This document shows, one piece after another, positions 27,593 through 37,048 of a DNA stretch of 64,000 bases. How positions within the stretch are numbered: the first letter of the stretch is position 1; each line of letters begins with the position of its first letter. Source of the stretch: Gordonia liuliyuniae (lineage in GTDB: Bacteria; Actinomycetota; Actinomycetes; Mycobacteriales; Mycobacteriaceae); assembly GCF_021739025.1 (NCBI RefSeq), contig NZ_JAKKOT010000007.1:1-64000 (forward strand), written 5' to 3'. The translations under genes were made by a program, and so were the position numbers. The notes below the pieces were generated by a model. That model was given only the letters and a program-made list of their open reading frames with translations. It searched no databases and was not told the origin of the DNA.

Positions 27593-28252
27593 ATGGCTGA
27601 ATCGACGTCCGGGCGTGGTAGCCGGGGCCGAAGCGACCGGCGAGACGGCAGGTCTCGACGGTCGCAGCCGGTCACGCGCCGCGCCCGGAGTCGGTCCGAC
27701 GATGATCTCGCCGCGCTCGCCGACGCCGTCTCGACGCCCGCAGAGAACAAACCTGCTGGGGAGAATCCCGCTGGGCAAAATTCTGCGGGGAAGTCAGCGG
27801 GGAAGAAGCCTGGACCTCGCGACGTGCGTGGGCGTGGCGGGGTCCGTCCGCCGAAGCGCGCACTGGCGTCGCGCCTGGGCCACGTGGACCCGAAGCGGGC
27901 GGCCGTGATCACGTTGGTCGTCGTCTTCCTGGCGTTGACCCTCGCCGTCCCCGTCCGGACGTATCTGTCGCAGCGCAGTGAGTTCAACGAACTGCAGCAG
28001 GCCAACACGCAGTTGCAGAAGGAAGTCGCCGAGTACCAGCGCAAAGCAGTCGAACAGAACGATCCCGCGTACATCGAGGCGAAGGCGCGCGAACGTTTGC
28101 AGATGGTCAAGCGCGGCGAACGCCAGGTGATCTTGATCGCGCCGAACAAAGAACAGCAGGAAGCCGCGGAACGCGCCGAACGCGAGCGTGAAGCCAATCC
28201 GTGGTACCAGAACATGTGGGATGCGGTGTCGACACCGCCGGAGGGCAAGTGA
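27593..28252 (+). CDS. Septum formation initiator family protein (FtsB/DivIC-like)
   Basis: 219 residues. A long, Arg/Ser-rich cytoplasmic N-terminus leads to a single transmembrane segment (about 103-122, AAVITLVVVFLALTLAV). A periplasmic coiled coil follows (SEFNELQQANTQLQKEVAEY, about 131-150), with a short KARERLQMVKRGE motif typical of DivIC. It should join the divisome with FtsL and FtsQ. It corresponds to Rv1024. ATG at 27593 is used. The stop overlaps the DUF501 gene by 4 bp (GTGA). Confidence 0.9.
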   Translation: MAESTSGRGSRGRSDRRDGRSRRSQPVTRRARSRSDDDLAALADAVSTPAENKPAGENPAGQNSAGKSAGKKPGPRDVRGRGGVRPPKRALASRLGHVDPKRAAVITLVVVFLALTLAVPVRTYLSQRSEFNELQQANTQLQKEVAEYQRKAVEQNDPAYIEAKARERLQMVKRGERQVILIAPNKEQQEAAERAEREREANPWYQNMWDAVSTPPEGK

Positions 28253-28761
28253 GCGTTTCCGATGACGATCTCGCGGCCGTCGAGCGACAGCTCGGCCGGA
28301 TACCGCGAGGCGTTCTTGAAGTCAGTTACCGGACCCCGGATGGTGCGCCTGCCGTGGTGAAGACGGCGCCGCGTCTGCCGGACGGGACGCCGTTCCCGAC
28401 CCTCTACTATCTGACCGATCAACGGTTGACCGGCGCGTGCAGTCGTCTCGAGTCCGGCGGCGTGATGCGCGAGATGCAGGCGCGTCTGGCCGACGACACC
28501 GAACTCGCGGCAGGCTACCTCCGCGCCCACGAGAGCTACCTCGCCGAACGCGATGCGATCGAGTCGCTGGGCACCGACTTCACCGGCGGTGGCATGCCCG
28601 ATCGGGTGAAGTGCCTGCACGTCCTCGTCGCGCACTCGCTCGCGAAGGGGCCGGGCGTCAACCCGCTCGGCGACGAGGCCGTCGCGATGCTCGCCGACGT
28701 CGAGAAGCTCCGCGGCATCGCCGTCCCCGCCGACTGGCCCGCCATCGCTGGTGCACAGTGA
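28249..28761 (+). CDS. DUF501 family protein
   Basis: 170 residues, the normal length for DUF501. Conserved parts are QLGRIPRGV near the N-terminus, PTLYYLTDQRLTGACSRLE (about 54-72), the acidic helical centre and the GGGMPDRVKCLHVLVAHSLA stretch with Cys and His (about 118). The function is unknown. It is linked to division and polyphosphate genes by conserved order (Rv1025) and is translationally coupled on both sides: GTGA overlap with the DivIC gene before and with ppx after. Confidence 0.9.
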   Translation: MSVSDDDLAAVERQLGRIPRGVLEVSYRTPDGAPAVVKTAPRLPDGTPFPTLYYLTDQRLTGACSRLESGGVMREMQARLADDTELAAGYLRAHESYLAERDAIESLGTDFTGGGMPDRVKCLHVLVAHSLAKGPGVNPLGDEAVAMLADVEKLRGIAVPADWPAIAGAQ

Positions 28762-29717
28762 CGCGTGTCGCGGCCGTCGACTGCGGAACCAACTCGATCC
28801 GACTGCTGATCGCGGAGCTCGGGGCCGACGGCTCCCTCGTCGACGTCACGCGTGACATGGAAGTGGTCCGGCTCGGTCAGGGCGTCGACGCCACCGGCGA
28901 GTTCGCGCCGGAAGCGATCGAACGCGTTCGTGCCGCGTTGGCCGACTACGTGGACGTCATGCTCGAAGCGGGCGTCGACCGGGTCCGGATGGTTGCGACG
29001 TCGGCGACGCGTGACGCCGGGAACCGGGACGAATTCTTCGCGATGACGGCGCAGCTGCTCGGCGAGGTCCAGGCGGGTGCGGTCGCCGAGGTGATCTCGG
29101 GCGACGAGGAGGCGCGGCTGTCGTTCCGCGGCGCGGTCGGCGGTCTGGACCCGGCGGACGGCCCGTTCGTCGTGACCGACCTCGGCGGCGGCAGCACGGA
29201 GGTCGTGCTCGGGTCGGTCGTCGGTGGCGATGCCGTCGTCGCCGGCGCGTACTCGACGAACATCGGCTGCGTCCGGCTCACCGAACGCGCGCTGCATTCG
29301 GATCCGCCGACGCTCGACGAGGTCGACGCCGCGGTCGGGTACGCCCGCGACGCGTTGGCGAAGGCTTTCGCGGCGGTCGACGTGTCAGCTGCGCGCACCT
29401 GGGTCGGCGTAGCGGGGACGTTGACGACGTTCGCCGCATTGCACGCGGGACTCGACCACTACGATCCGGAGGTCATCCACCACTCGCGGATCGGGCTGGC
29501 CGACCTGCACAAACTGTGCTCCAAGCTCGTCGCGATGACGCGGGGCGAGCGACTGGACCTCGGCCCGATGCATCCGGGGCGCGCTGACGTGATCGGCGGC
29601 GGCGCCCTGGTCACGCAGGAGTTGGCGCGCAACTTCGCCGACCGCGCCGCCATCACCGAGATGGTCGTCTCCGAACACGACATCCTTGACGGAATCGCGC
29701 TCGGCCTACTCGACTGA
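28758..29717 (+). CDS. ppx: Exopolyphosphatase/guanosine pentaphosphate phosphohydrolase (Ppx/GppA)
   Basis: 319 residues of the ASKHA phosphatase fold. Conserved elements are AAVDCGTNSIRLLIAE (phosphate 1), the DLGGGSTEVVLG motif (phosphate 2) and IGGGALVTQE near the C-terminus. It hydrolyses polyphosphate end residues and/or pppGpp. It is the shorter, single-domain form found in actinobacteria and corresponds to Rv1026 (ppx2). GTG at 28758 overlaps the DUF501 stop. It is the last gene of the conserved block and ends 10 bp from the convergent DUF4395 gene. Confidence 0.93.
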   Translation: MTRVAAVDCGTNSIRLLIAELGADGSLVDVTRDMEVVRLGQGVDATGEFAPEAIERVRAALADYVDVMLEAGVDRVRMVATSATRDAGNRDEFFAMTAQLLGEVQAGAVAEVISGDEEARLSFRGAVGGLDPADGPFVVTDLGGGSTEVVLGSVVGGDAVVAGAYSTNIGCVRLTERALHSDPPTLDEVDAAVGYARDALAKAFAAVDVSAARTWVGVAGTLTTFAALHAGLDHYDPEVIHHSRIGLADLHKLCSKLVAMTRGERLDLGPMHPGRADVIGGGALVTQELARNFADRAAITEMVVSEHDILDGIALGLLD

Positions 29718-29727
29718 GGTCAGCGGC

Positions 29728-30285
29728 TCAGACGTTGCGTCCGAACAACGTGACGTCGTTGCACGCTTCGCAGACGTCGTCGGGGATGACGCCGGCGCGC
29801 TGCAGGTAACCGAACGCGATACAACCCAGGCACAGCCCCACAGCGAACTCGAGCAGCGCGGCGACGATCAGGGCGCCGACGATGATCTGCGCGGCCGGGC
29901 CGAGTCCGACGAGCGACAGGACGAACGCAGTGCCGGAGAAGGCGAGGCCGATGGCCTGGGCGAAACGCTTCGGCGGGCCCGGGACCGTCTTCTCCCTGCG
30001 CCACACCTGCGGAACGATCACGTGGACGGCGAGCCGGCCGAACGGCGAATAGCGCGGTCCGCCCGCCACCCGCAGCACGAAACCGAGCGCGAGCACGCCG
30101 TACAGCCACGGCTGGTTCACGACGATCGAGACGGCGGCCAACACGACCACCAGGCCGGCCGTCGACCGTGCGGCGTAGTCGTTGACCGGATTCGGGAAGT
30201 CGAGCAGTCCGCGATGCCAGGACGGCTCCGGCTGCGCCGCGACAGACGTTTCGACCGGGGTGAACAGGGAATCCGGGGAACTCAT
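29728..30285 (-). CDS. DUF4395 integral membrane protein
   Basis: 185 residues with four hydrophobic segments (about 43-60, 62-75, 109-127 and 131-155). Two cysteine pairs, CLGC (about 151) and CEAC (about 172), near the C-terminus recall DUF4395, where they may bind a metal or act in redox. The family is often linked with thioredoxin-like partners, but none adjoins this gene. No catalytic function can be stated. It is convergent with ppx. Confidence 0.82.
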   Translation of the reverse strand: MSSPDSLFTPVETSVAAQPEPSWHRGLLDFPNPVNDYAARSTAGLVVVLAAVSIVVNQPWLYGVLALGFVLRVAGGPRYSPFGRLAVHVIVPQVWRREKTVPGPPKRFAQAIGLAFSGTAFVLSLVGLGPAAQIIVGALIVAALLEFAVGLCLGCIAFGYLQRAGVIPDDVCEACNDVTLFGRNV

Positions 30286-30324
30286 GCGGTCACCGTACGT
30301 TTGCTTCGCAGGTGCGTCGAGGGT

Positions 30325-32154
30325 TTAGCGCACGGCGCCCGAATCGGCGACCACCTCGAGGATGGCTTCGCCGTACCGTTCGAGTTTCGCTTCACCGATG
30401 CCGTTGACCGAGAGCAGTTCCTCGCTGCTCGTCGGACGGATCTGAGCGATGCCTTCGAGCGCCTTGTTCGACAGCACCGTGTACGGCGGGATCTGCGCTT
30501 CCCTGGCCACCGATGTCCGCCACTGACGCAGCGACTCGAACACATCCCGATCGTCGTCGGACAGGTCGACCGACACGGCCACGGCCTTCGGGCGACGTGT
30601 GCGCCCGGCTGCCCGCGTGTCCTCGCGGAACACCTGCTGCACCTTGCCGTGCATCACCGGGACGCCCGCCTCGGTGAGGTAGTACTGACCGTATTCGCCG
30701 CGTGTCTGGAGATACCCCGACGCCAGGAGTTGGCGGACGACGCTGCTCCACGCGTTCGCATCCAAGTCGGACCCGATCCCGTATGTGGTCAGGGACTTGT
30801 GTCCGAGCTGATTCATCCGCTTGTTGTCGACACCGCGCAGGATGTCGATGAGATGTCCGGCACCGTAGTGCTGGCCGTGCTCACGGTCGAGCCGCCAGAT
30901 GGTCGCCATCAGCTTCTGCGCGGGCACTGTGCCGTCCCACGTCTTCGGCGGATTCAGACACGTATCGCAGTTGCCGCACGGGCCCGAATCCTGGTCGAAA
31001 TAGCGCAGCAGCTGTTGCCGACGGCACGTCGCCGACTCGCACAGCGCCAGCATCGCGTTCAAATGCTCCGACTGTGCGCGACGATGCGCGGCGTCGCCGT
31101 CGGACATCTGGATCAACCGCTGCTGCTGGACGACGTCGGCCAGCCCGTACGCCATCCACGCCACCGACGGCAGCCCGTCCCGGCCGGCGCGGCCGGTCTC
31201 CTGGTAGTAGCCTTCGACGCTCTTCGGCAGATCGACGTGGGCGACGAACCGCACATCCGGTTTGTCGATACCCATGCCGAACGCGATCGTCGCGACGACG
31301 ACGATGCCGTCCTCCCGCAGAAAGCGGTGCAGCGTGTCGTTGCGCACCTGCTTGTCGAGGCCTGCGTGGTAGGGCAGCGCGTTGATCCCGTTCGACACCA
31401 GGAAGGCCGCGATGTTCTCCACCGACTTACGGCTGAGGGCGTAGACGATCCCGGTCGCGGGCTCGCCGTCGACGACGCCGTCGGCCTGGATGAACTCCAA
31501 CAGCTGCTTGTTGACCTGCTTCTTCGGCTCGATCCGATACGTGATGTTCGGCCGGTCGAAGCTGGCCACGAAATGCTGCGCGTCCTGCAGGTGCAGACGC
31601 TGCGTGAGTTCCTCGTGGGTGCGCCGTGTCGCCGTCGCAGTGAGCGCGATCCGCGGGACGTCCGGCCACAACTCCGCGAGATCGCCGAGGGCCAGATAGT
31701 CCGGCCGGAAGTCGTGACCCCACTGGGACACACAGTGCGCTTCGTCGATCGCGACCAGCGACAGCTTTCCGCGCGAGAGCAAGTCACGCGTGTACTGCTG
31801 ACTCAATCTTTCCGGAGCGACGTAGATCAAGTCGAGATCGCCTGCGAGGTAACGGCGTTCGACATCCGCACGTTCGTCGGGGAGTTGCGTCGAGTTCAGG
31901 TATGCGGCCTTGACCCCGAGCTGACGGAGCGCGCCGACCTGATCGGCCATGAGCGCGATGAGCGGGGAGACGACGACCGCGCACCCGTCCCGAACCAGAG
32001 CAGGCACTTGATAGCAGAGGCTTTTGCCGCCGCCGGTCGGCATCAGGACCACGGCGTCGCCGCCCGCCACCACGTGGGAGACGATCTTCTCCTGGTCTCC
32101 GCGGAACGCGTCGTAACCGAAGACGGTGCGCAGCACCTCGTACTGGTCGGTCAC
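30325..32154 (-). CDS. recQ: ATP-dependent DNA helicase RecQ
   Basis: 609 residues, full length. It unwinds DNA 3' to 5' in recombination and fork repair. Walker A is [14 protein letters not shown] (about 39-52), the DEAH box is [20 protein letters not shown] (about 134), and motif VI is [13 protein letters not shown]. The RQC zinc site [10 protein letters not shown] with CGNC and DTC follows at about 372-396. A winged helix and a C-terminal HRDC domain (ends at [20 protein letters not shown]) complete it. GTG at 32154 overlaps the stop of a small upstream gene. All helicase motifs look intact. Confidence 0.95.
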   Translation of the reverse strand: MTDQYEVLRTVFGYDAFRGDQEKIVSHVVAGGDAVVLMPTGGGKSLCYQVPALVRDGCAVVVSPLIALMADQVGALRQLGVKAAYLNSTQLPDERADVERRYLAGDLDLIYVAPERLSQQYTRDLLSRGKLSLVAIDEAHCVSQWGHDFRPDYLALGDLAELWPDVPRIALTATATRRTHEELTQRLHLQDAQHFVASFDRPNITYRIEPKKQVNKQLLEFIQADGVVDGEPATGIVYALSRKSVENIAAFLVSNGINALPYHAGLDKQVRNDTLHRFLREDGIVVVATIAFGMGIDKPDVRFVAHVDLPKSVEGYYQETGRAGRDGLPSVAWMAYGLADVVQQQRLIQMSDGDAAHRRAQSEHLNAMLALCESATCRRQQLLRYFDQDSGPCGNCDTCLNPPKTWDGTVPAQKLMATIWRLDREHGQHYGAGHLIDILRGVDNKRMNQLGHKSLTTYGIGSDLDANAWSSVVRQLLASGYLQTRGEYGQYYLTEAGVPVMHGKVQQVFREDTRAAGRTRRPKAVAVSVDLSDDDRDVFESLRQWRTSVAREAQIPPYTVLSNKALEGIAQIRPTSSEELLSVNGIGEAKLERYGEAILEVVADSGAVR

Positions 32155-32369
32155 CGGATTCCGGAGTCCTCGTCCTGAGATTGTTGAGCCTGCTCCGCCT
32201 TCCTCGCGGCGTCGCGCATCTCGAAACCGTCGGTGATCAGCTCGCCGACCTCACGTGCCACGTCGACCACCGCCGTCGTGATGATCGCGGTGATGTTGCC
32301 GACTCGCGACGCGGCGCTCTGCACCATCTCCTGCGCGATGTCCTTGCTGCGTTCTGCCCGACCGACCAC
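32151..32369 (-). CDS. Small hypothetical protein coupled to recQ
   Basis: About 72 residues with a helical, charged sequence ([20 protein letters not shown], then [20 protein letters not shown]) and no membrane segment. No family is recognised. The start is the GTG at 32369, nine bases after GGAGGG. The stop overlaps the recQ GTG by 4 bp, so the product is probably co-translated with RecQ. A large hairpin separates it from the desaturase gene. Confidence 0.6.
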   Translation of the reverse strand: MVGRAERSKDIAQEMVQSAASRVGNITAIITTAVVDVAREVGELITDGFEMRDAARKAEQAQQSQDEDSGIR

Positions 32370-32428
32370 GATGACGATCCCTCCGTTCGATGTTGCCGTC
32401 CATCGTAAGCGAGTGGGGCCCTCCGACG

Positions 32429-32475
32429 ACTTCGGCACTTTCTTTCGGCGTCACGCCGAAAGAAAGTGCCGAAGT
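32429..32475. terminator. Very strong terminator hairpin after the desaturase gene
   Basis: Perfect 22-bp inverted repeat: 32429-32450 begins ACTTCGGCACTTTC, and 32454-32475 is its complement, with a TCA loop. It lies 15 bp after the desaturase stop. This is the longest perfect hairpin noticed in the window and may also be a dispersed repeat. Confidence 0.8.
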
Positions 32476-32489
32476 GCGATCAGCTCGCG

Positions 32490-33650
32490 TCAGGCCGCGT
32501 CGACGGCCTTCGTGCGCTCGATGTTGACGACGATGTCGTTGTCGTCGCGGGTCATCCAGTTGGGGAGCGACAGCTTCGCGATCTTCTTCCACGTCGACCC
32601 GAGCTGCTGGCGCAGCGAACCGGTGTTGTACGGCAGGTCGTACTTCTCGCAGATCGCGCGGACCTCGCCAGCCATCTCCGGGTACCGGTTGGCGGGAATG
32701 TCGGGGAACAGGTGGTGCTCGATCTGGTGCGACAGGTTGCCGCTCATGATGTGGAACAGGTCGCTGCCGACGATGTTGGCCGAGCCGAGCATCTGGCGGA
32801 CGTACCACTGACCCTTCGTCTCGTCGACGCACTCTTCGGCGGTGAAAGTCTGTGCGCCCGAAGGGAAGTGGCCGCAGAAGATGATCGAGTACGCCCACAC
32901 GTTGCGGATCAGGTTGGCGCTCGCGTTGCCGACCACCGTGCTCACGAAGAACGGGCCGGTGAGCGCGGGCCACAGGATGTAGTCCTTGGCGACCTGCTTG
33001 CTCGCCTTGCGCCACATGCCCTTCGCGAGCCCCTTGATGTCGCTCCACTTGCGTTTGCCCTGAACGATGTTCTCGGCTTCGAGGTCGTGCAGCATGACGC
33101 CCCACTCGAACAGGAGCATCAGCGCGGTCGCGTAACCGAGGTTGCCGAGGAAGTACGGGTTCCACTTCTGGTCGCGCGCCATGCGCAGGATGCCGTAACC
33201 GATGTCGCGGTCCTCGCCGAGGACGTTGGTGAACGTGTGGTGCATGTAGTTGTGGCTGTGCTTCCACTGGTCGCCCGGGCACACGTTGTCCCAGTCGAAC
33301 TCGCGGGAGTTGTACGTGTCCTCACGCATCCAGTCGTACTGGCCGTGCATGACGTTGTGCCCGATCTCCATGTTGTCGAGGATCTTCGCGACCCCGAGCG
33401 ATGCGACGCCCGCCAGCCACACCGGCGGTAGGAACGGGACGAACATCGCTGCGCGGCCTGCGAACTCGAGCTTCCGCTGGGCGCTGATGATCGAATAGAT
33501 GTAGTTGCGGTCCGACTCGCCGAGGTCGGCGACGACGCGGGCGCGCAAGGCGTCGAGTTCGGCGCCCAGGGCCTCGACCTGGTCGTAGCTCAGGTCGATC
33601 TCGGTGGACGGGGCGGTCTGGGTGCGCGATGCGAGGGGTGAGACGGTCAT
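32490..33650 (-). CDS. Membrane fatty acid (acyl-CoA) desaturase, DesA3-like
   Basis: 386 residues. Three His boxes for the di-iron centre are complete: GHNVMHGQ (about 110), HSHNYMHH (about 148) and HQIEHHLFP (about 307). Hydrophobic segments lie between. It inserts a double bond, most likely delta-9, in stearoyl-CoA, in the membrane. It is followed in the transcript order by no further gene but preceded by its probable electron donor, the ferredoxin reductase (33686-34756), as Rv3229c/Rv3230c in M. tuberculosis. ATG at 33650 has GGGAAGCAAGGACC upstream. A TetR gene on the far side likely regulates both. Confidence 0.9.
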   Translation of the reverse strand: MTVSPLASRTQTAPSTEIDLSYDQVEALGAELDALRARVVADLGESDRNYIYSIISAQRKLEFAGRAAMFVPFLPPVWLAGVASLGVAKILDNMEIGHNVMHGQYDWMREDTYNSREFDWDNVCPGDQWKHSHNYMHHTFTNVLGEDRDIGYGILRMARDQKWNPYFLGNLGYATALMLLFEWGVMLHDLEAENIVQGKRKWSDIKGLAKGMWRKASKQVAKDYILWPALTGPFFVSTVVGNASANLIRNVWAYSIIFCGHFPSGAQTFTAEECVDETKGQWYVRQMLGSANIVGSDLFHIMSGNLSHQIEHHLFPDIPANRYPEMAGEVRAICEKYDLPYNTGSLRQQLGSTWKKIAKLSLPNWMTRDDNDIVVNIERTKAVDAA

Positions 33651-33685
33651 GGTCCTTGCTTCCCTTCGAGAGTGGTGGGTGGTGG

Positions 33686-34756
33686 TCAGACGTCGATCTC
33701 GACGTCGCCGATGGGGGCGTTGACGCAGAGCTGGATATGGGAGTCGGGTTCGGAGTCAAGCTCGCCGGTCAGGACGTTGCGGGTGCAGCCGGACGTGCGG
33801 ACCTTGGTGCAGGTGAAGCAGATGCCCATACGGCAGCCGTACTCCGGGCTGAGGCCTGCCGACTCAGCCTGTTCGAGGAGAGTCCGGCCGTCGTTGTCGG
33901 CGGTGGTGCCCGATGCGCCGAAGGTTACGGTGCCGCCGACCTGGTCGTCGGCGACGACGGAGGGCAGCGCGATCGTGAACGCTTCACTGTGGACGGCGTC
34001 GGCGATGCCTGCGTCGTCGGCGTACTCGCGGACCGCGTCCATCAGCGATGCCGGACCGCACATGTACACCTGTGCACCGCAGTGGGCGACGTCGGCGATG
34101 TGCTCGGGCGAGAAGTGCTCGGGCGCGTCGCCGCGCGTGTAGTGGAGGCGGACGTCAACGCCGTCGATCGTGCGGTTGATCGCGTCGAGCTCGGCCCGGT
34201 AGGGCACGTCGTCCGCGGTACGTGCGTAGTGCACGAACGTGATCTGCCCCGGGTGCCCTTCGGCGACCAGCGTGCGCAGCATTGAGAGGACGGGTGTAAT
34301 CCCGCTGCCGCCGCTGACGAGGACGACCTTCTCCGGGCGTGCGGCCGGGAGGGTGAAACCCCCGTCCGCGGTGGCGAGCGTCACGACTTCGCCGACTTCG
34401 AGGTTGTCGCGCAGGTGATTCGAGACCAGTCCGCCGTCGTGGACGGCGACGGTGATCTCGATGTCGCCGCGCGTGTTCTCGGCGTTGGCGGGCGAGTAGA
34501 AGCGGCGCTGGCGAACGCCGTCGATTACGACTCCTACCTCGATGTACTGTCCTGCCTGGTGGCCCTTCCACTGGCGGGTGGGACGCAGGGTGACAGTGGT
34601 CGAGCGGTCGGTCTGACGGCGGACGTCGATCACTTTGCCGCGAGTGTCGCGCCAGGTGATCATCGGGTCGATGAACTCCAGGTAGCGGTCTACCGGGTAC
34701 GGGGTGGCGGTGGCTTCGACGAGTGATTCGACGAGCGTCGCGATGCGGTGTGCCAT
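33686..34756 (-). CDS. Ferredoxin-NAD(P)H reductase with 2Fe-2S domain, electron donor for the desaturase
   Basis: 356 residues. An N-terminal FAD-binding segment (RRFYSPANAE, with QAGQYIEVGV) is followed by the NAD-binding part (VLVSGGSGITPVLSMLRTL). A C-terminal plant-type 2Fe-2S domain follows, with YGCRMGICFTCTKV and a late Cys in HIQLCVN (C-x4-C-x2-C-x29-C pattern). It moves electrons from NAD(P)H to the desaturase (the Rv3230c arrangement). ATG at 34756 is preceded by AAGGACACCGAG. It is separated from the desaturase by 35 bp, so they form one operon. Confidence 0.92.
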   Translation of the reverse strand: MAHRIATLVESLVEATATPYPVDRYLEFIDPMITWRDTRGKVIDVRRQTDRSTTVTLRPTRQWKGHQAGQYIEVGVVIDGVRQRRFYSPANAENTRGDIEITVAVHDGGLVSNHLRDNLEVGEVVTLATADGGFTLPAARPEKVVLVSGGSGITPVLSMLRTLVAEGHPGQITFVHYARTADDVPYRAELDAINRTIDGVDVRLHYTRGDAPEHFSPEHIADVAHCGAQVYMCGPASLMDAVREYADDAGIADAVHSEAFTIALPSVVADDQVGGTVTFGASGTTADNDGRTLLEQAESAGLSPEYGCRMGICFTCTKVRTSGCTRNVLTGELDSEPDSHIQLCVNAPIGDVEIDV

Positions 34757-34789
34757 CTCGGTGTCCTTCGGTCTGTTCGAACTTTTCAG

Positions 34790-34803
34790 TGAACATGTGT
34801 ACA
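34790..34803. promoter_or_regulatory. Imperfect palindrome, candidate operator of the desaturase operon
   Basis: TGAACATGTGTACA matches its own reverse complement at 10 of 14 bases and sits between the reductase gene and the divergent TetR gene, about 35 bp before the former's ATG. TGAAC/GTTCA-type sites are known for fatty-acid TetR regulators such as DesT; assignment here is by position. Confidence 0.35.
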
Positions 34804-34879
34804 CAACGAGAATGTCTGCCCGTACCGATATGTGTCAAGGTCTCGCGTGCGTGTCCGTCGTCACCGCTGGCCGGTCCAC

Positions 34880-34885
34880 TAGACT
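34880..34885 (+). promoter_or_regulatory. -10 hexamer, leaderless promoter of the desaturase-linked TetR
   Basis: TAGACT is 6 nt before the GTG at 34892, without a Shine-Dalgarno sequence. Confidence 0.5.
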
Positions 34886-34891
34886 GCTCGC

Positions 34892-35515
34892 GTGGCCGGA
34901 AGCCGAGCAGAGAAGAAGGAACAGACTCGGCAGGCGCTGCTCGACACCACCATCGATTTGGTGGACGACCGTTCATTCGGAAGCATCAGCCTGCGTGAGG
35001 TGTCACGCGGTGCAGGCATTGTGCCCACCGCGTTCTATCGGCATTTCGCGTCGATGGAGGATCTCGGCGTCACTCTCGTGGAGGACGCCATGCGGATGCT
35101 GCGCGGCGCATTGCGTGAGGCGCGACGCGACCTCGCCGGTCGCGGCATGCCGACCGCACGCGACTCGCTCGACATTCTGTTGCGGAAGGTTCGGACCGAC
35201 CAGAAGCAGTTCCGGTTCCTGGTCCGCGAGCAGCACGGCGGCGTCGCCGAGGTGCGGCGCGCCATCGGAACCGAGCTCCGTCTGCTCTCGCGCGAGCTCG
35301 CGATCGATCTCGCTCGCACGCCCGCGCTGGTGTCGTGGGAGGCCGAGGATCTGGAAGTGGCCGCGGATCTGATCGTCACGATCATGATGACCGCGGTCGC
35401 GGAACTGCTCGACGGCGACGGTCGCGAGTCCACCGAACGGACACTGGTCGCGCGTGCGGAGAAACAGTTGGTGATGGTGTTTCTCGGGATGTCTGCGTGG
35501 CGTCCGGGTGAATGA
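34892..35515 (+). CDS. TetR-family regulator, divergent from the desaturase operon
   Basis: 207 residues. The N-terminal helix-turn-helix is at about 14-58 (ALLDTTIDLVDDRSFGSISL, then REVSRGAGIVPTAFYRHFAS), with the FYRHFASMEDLG form seen in FabR/DesT-like fatty-acid regulators. The C-terminal domain carries FLVREQHGGVAEVRRAIG. It probably represses the desaturase and reductase genes in response to acyl-CoA composition; this is inferred from divergent position and sequence type. GTG at 34892 is leaderless-looking. Confidence 0.85.
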   Translation: MAGSRAEKKEQTRQALLDTTIDLVDDRSFGSISLREVSRGAGIVPTAFYRHFASMEDLGVTLVEDAMRMLRGALREARRDLAGRGMPTARDSLDILLRKVRTDQKQFRFLVREQHGGVAEVRRAIGTELRLLSRELAIDLARTPALVSWEAEDLEVAADLIVTIMMTAVAELLDGDGRESTERTLVARAEKQLVMVFLGMSAWRPGE

Positions 35516-35568
35516 CAATGTCCGCGTGGAGGCGATGATTGTCGGACTCATGAGGAATGATCGTCCTC

Positions 35569-37002
35569 ATGGATGTTGGATCTCAGTTCGGGCCGTACCG
35601 ACTGGACGCGTTGGTCGGTCGGGGCGGCATGGGGCAGGTGTTCCGGGCGCACGACACCGTCCGTGACCGTGAGGTCGCACTCAAGCTCCTCAAAACGGAT
35701 CTGGCCGCCGACGAGACCTTTCAGGAACGTTTCCGCCGAGAGTCGCAGACCGCGGCGAGACTCGGCGAGCCCCACATCATTCCGATCCACGATTACGGCG
35801 AGATCGACGGCGTGCTCTATCTCGACATGCGGTTGGTCGACGGTCGTGATCTGCGTGAGGTGTTGCGCGGCGACGGGCCGATGGCGCCGTCGGCCGCAGT
35901 CGCGCTGGTCGAACAGGTCGCGTCCGCGCTCGACGCAGCTCATGCCGTCGGATTGGTACACCGGGATGTGAAGCCGGAGAACGTCTTGGTGACGCCGAAC
36001 GGGTTCGCCTATCTGGTCGACTTCGGCATCGCGCACCACGCGGGCGATGCGCATCTGACGCGAACCGGGACCGCCGTCGGCTCGATTGCCTACATGGCGC
36101 CCGAGCAACTCGACAATGTCCCGGTCGGCCCCGCGTCGGACGTGTACTCGCTCGCGGCCGTGCTGTTCGAGTTGTTGACCGGCCGGCAGCCGTATCCGGG
36201 CGATTCGGTCAGCGCGGTCGTCAAGGCGACCGTGCTCTCGGCGGTCCCCGCGCCGAGTTCGATCAGCCCGGTGGTGACGTCTGCGCTCGACGCGGTGGTC
36301 ATGCGCGGTCTGGCGAAGTCGCCGGGGGAGAGGTATCGGTCGGCGGGCGAGTTCGCGGCGGCGGCTCGGGCCGCAGTCGAAGGCACACCGCTGAATCCGG
36401 CGTTCGACGCCACCCAGATCGGTGCGCCGCTGCCGTCGGGCACCAAGAACTTCTCAGGACCCCAGCAATTCTCAGGACCCCAGCAATTCTCAGGACCGCA
36501 ACTGGCGAATCCGATTCCCCCGCAGGGGTACCCGGGGCAGCCGTACGGGGCGGCATACATGGGCGGGCCCCCGGCGCAGGGCGACGACGGTCGCACGCTC
36601 AACATCGTTCTGGCGATCATCGCGGCGGTGCTCATCGTGGCGTTGATCGGCCTCGCGGTCTACTGGTTCGGTTTCCGCGACTCCGCCACCGCGACGACGT
36701 CCTCGTCGTCGACCACGACGATCACCAACACCGTCCAGCCGCAGACACAGACGGTGGCGCCCACTCCACCGCCGGGCACCTCGTCGTGCGGTGGCGGAGT
36801 CGGGGTGGCGACGTCGGTGACGAGCTGTGAGTTCGCCGCAAACGTCGGGGCGGTCTATCTGCAGGAGGGACAGAAGGGCGAGGCGAGGACGATCGTCGCG
36901 TCCAGCCCGGTGACCGGCCAGGCGTACACGATGTCGTGCACACCCGAGAACGGTGTGGTGGTCTGCCGCGGCGGAAACAACGCCGTCGTCGTGATCTACT
37001 GA
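35569..37002 (+). CDS. Transmembrane Ser/Thr protein kinase (PknF-like)
   Basis: 477 residues. The kinase domain spans about 5-270: G-loop [13 protein letters not shown], Lys in [25 protein letters not shown] and activation loop THR ([17 protein letters not shown]). A Gly/Pro/Gln linker (with three FSGPQ repeats, encoded by an 18-bp tandem) leads to one transmembrane segment (about 345-367). An outside domain of about 105 residues with four cysteines follows. ATG at 35569 is used; an ATG four codons upstream is also possible. It phosphorylates Ser/Thr in signalling; ligand and targets are unknown. Two exported beta-lactamase-fold genes follow on the same strand. Confidence 0.93.
   Translation: MDVGSQFGPYRLDALVGRGGMGQVFRAHDTVRDREVALKLLKTDLAADETFQERFRRESQTAARLGEPHIIPIHDYGEIDGVLYLDMRLVDGRDLREVLRGDGPMAPSAAVALVEQVASALDAAHAVGLVHRDVKPENVLVTPNGFAYLVDFGIAHHAGDAHLTRTGTAVGSIAYMAPEQLDNVPVGPASDVYSLAAVLFELLTGRQPYPGDSVSAVVKATVLSAVPAPSSISPVVTSALDAVVMRGLAKSPGERYRSAGEFAAAARAAVEGTPLNPAFDATQIGAPLPSGTKNFSGPQQFSGPQQFSGPQLANPIPPQGYPGQPYGAAYMGGPPAQGDDGRTLNIVLAIIAAVLIVALIGLAVYWFGFRDSATATTSSSSTTTITNTVQPQTQTVAPTPPPGTSSCGGGVGVATSVTSCEFAANVGAVYLQEGQKGEARTIVASSPVTGQAYTMSCTPENGVVVCRGGNNAVVVIY
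36451..36504 (+). repeat. 18-bp tandem repeat in the kinase linker
   Basis: TTCTCAGGACCCCAGCAA is present twice exactly (36451-36468, 36469-36486) with a third, diverged unit at 36487-36504. It encodes FSGPQQ units. The repeat number is likely variable between strains. Confidence 0.75.
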
Positions 37003-37048
37003 GCCGCTCACATCGAACTGGGAAACAGATGACTGGAGGGATGCGCGC

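Noticed and set aside
29686-32178. Long open frame on the plus strand across the DUF4395 and recQ genes
   Set aside because: It is antisense to recQ, which has all its helicase motifs. The composition is typical of a shadow frame.
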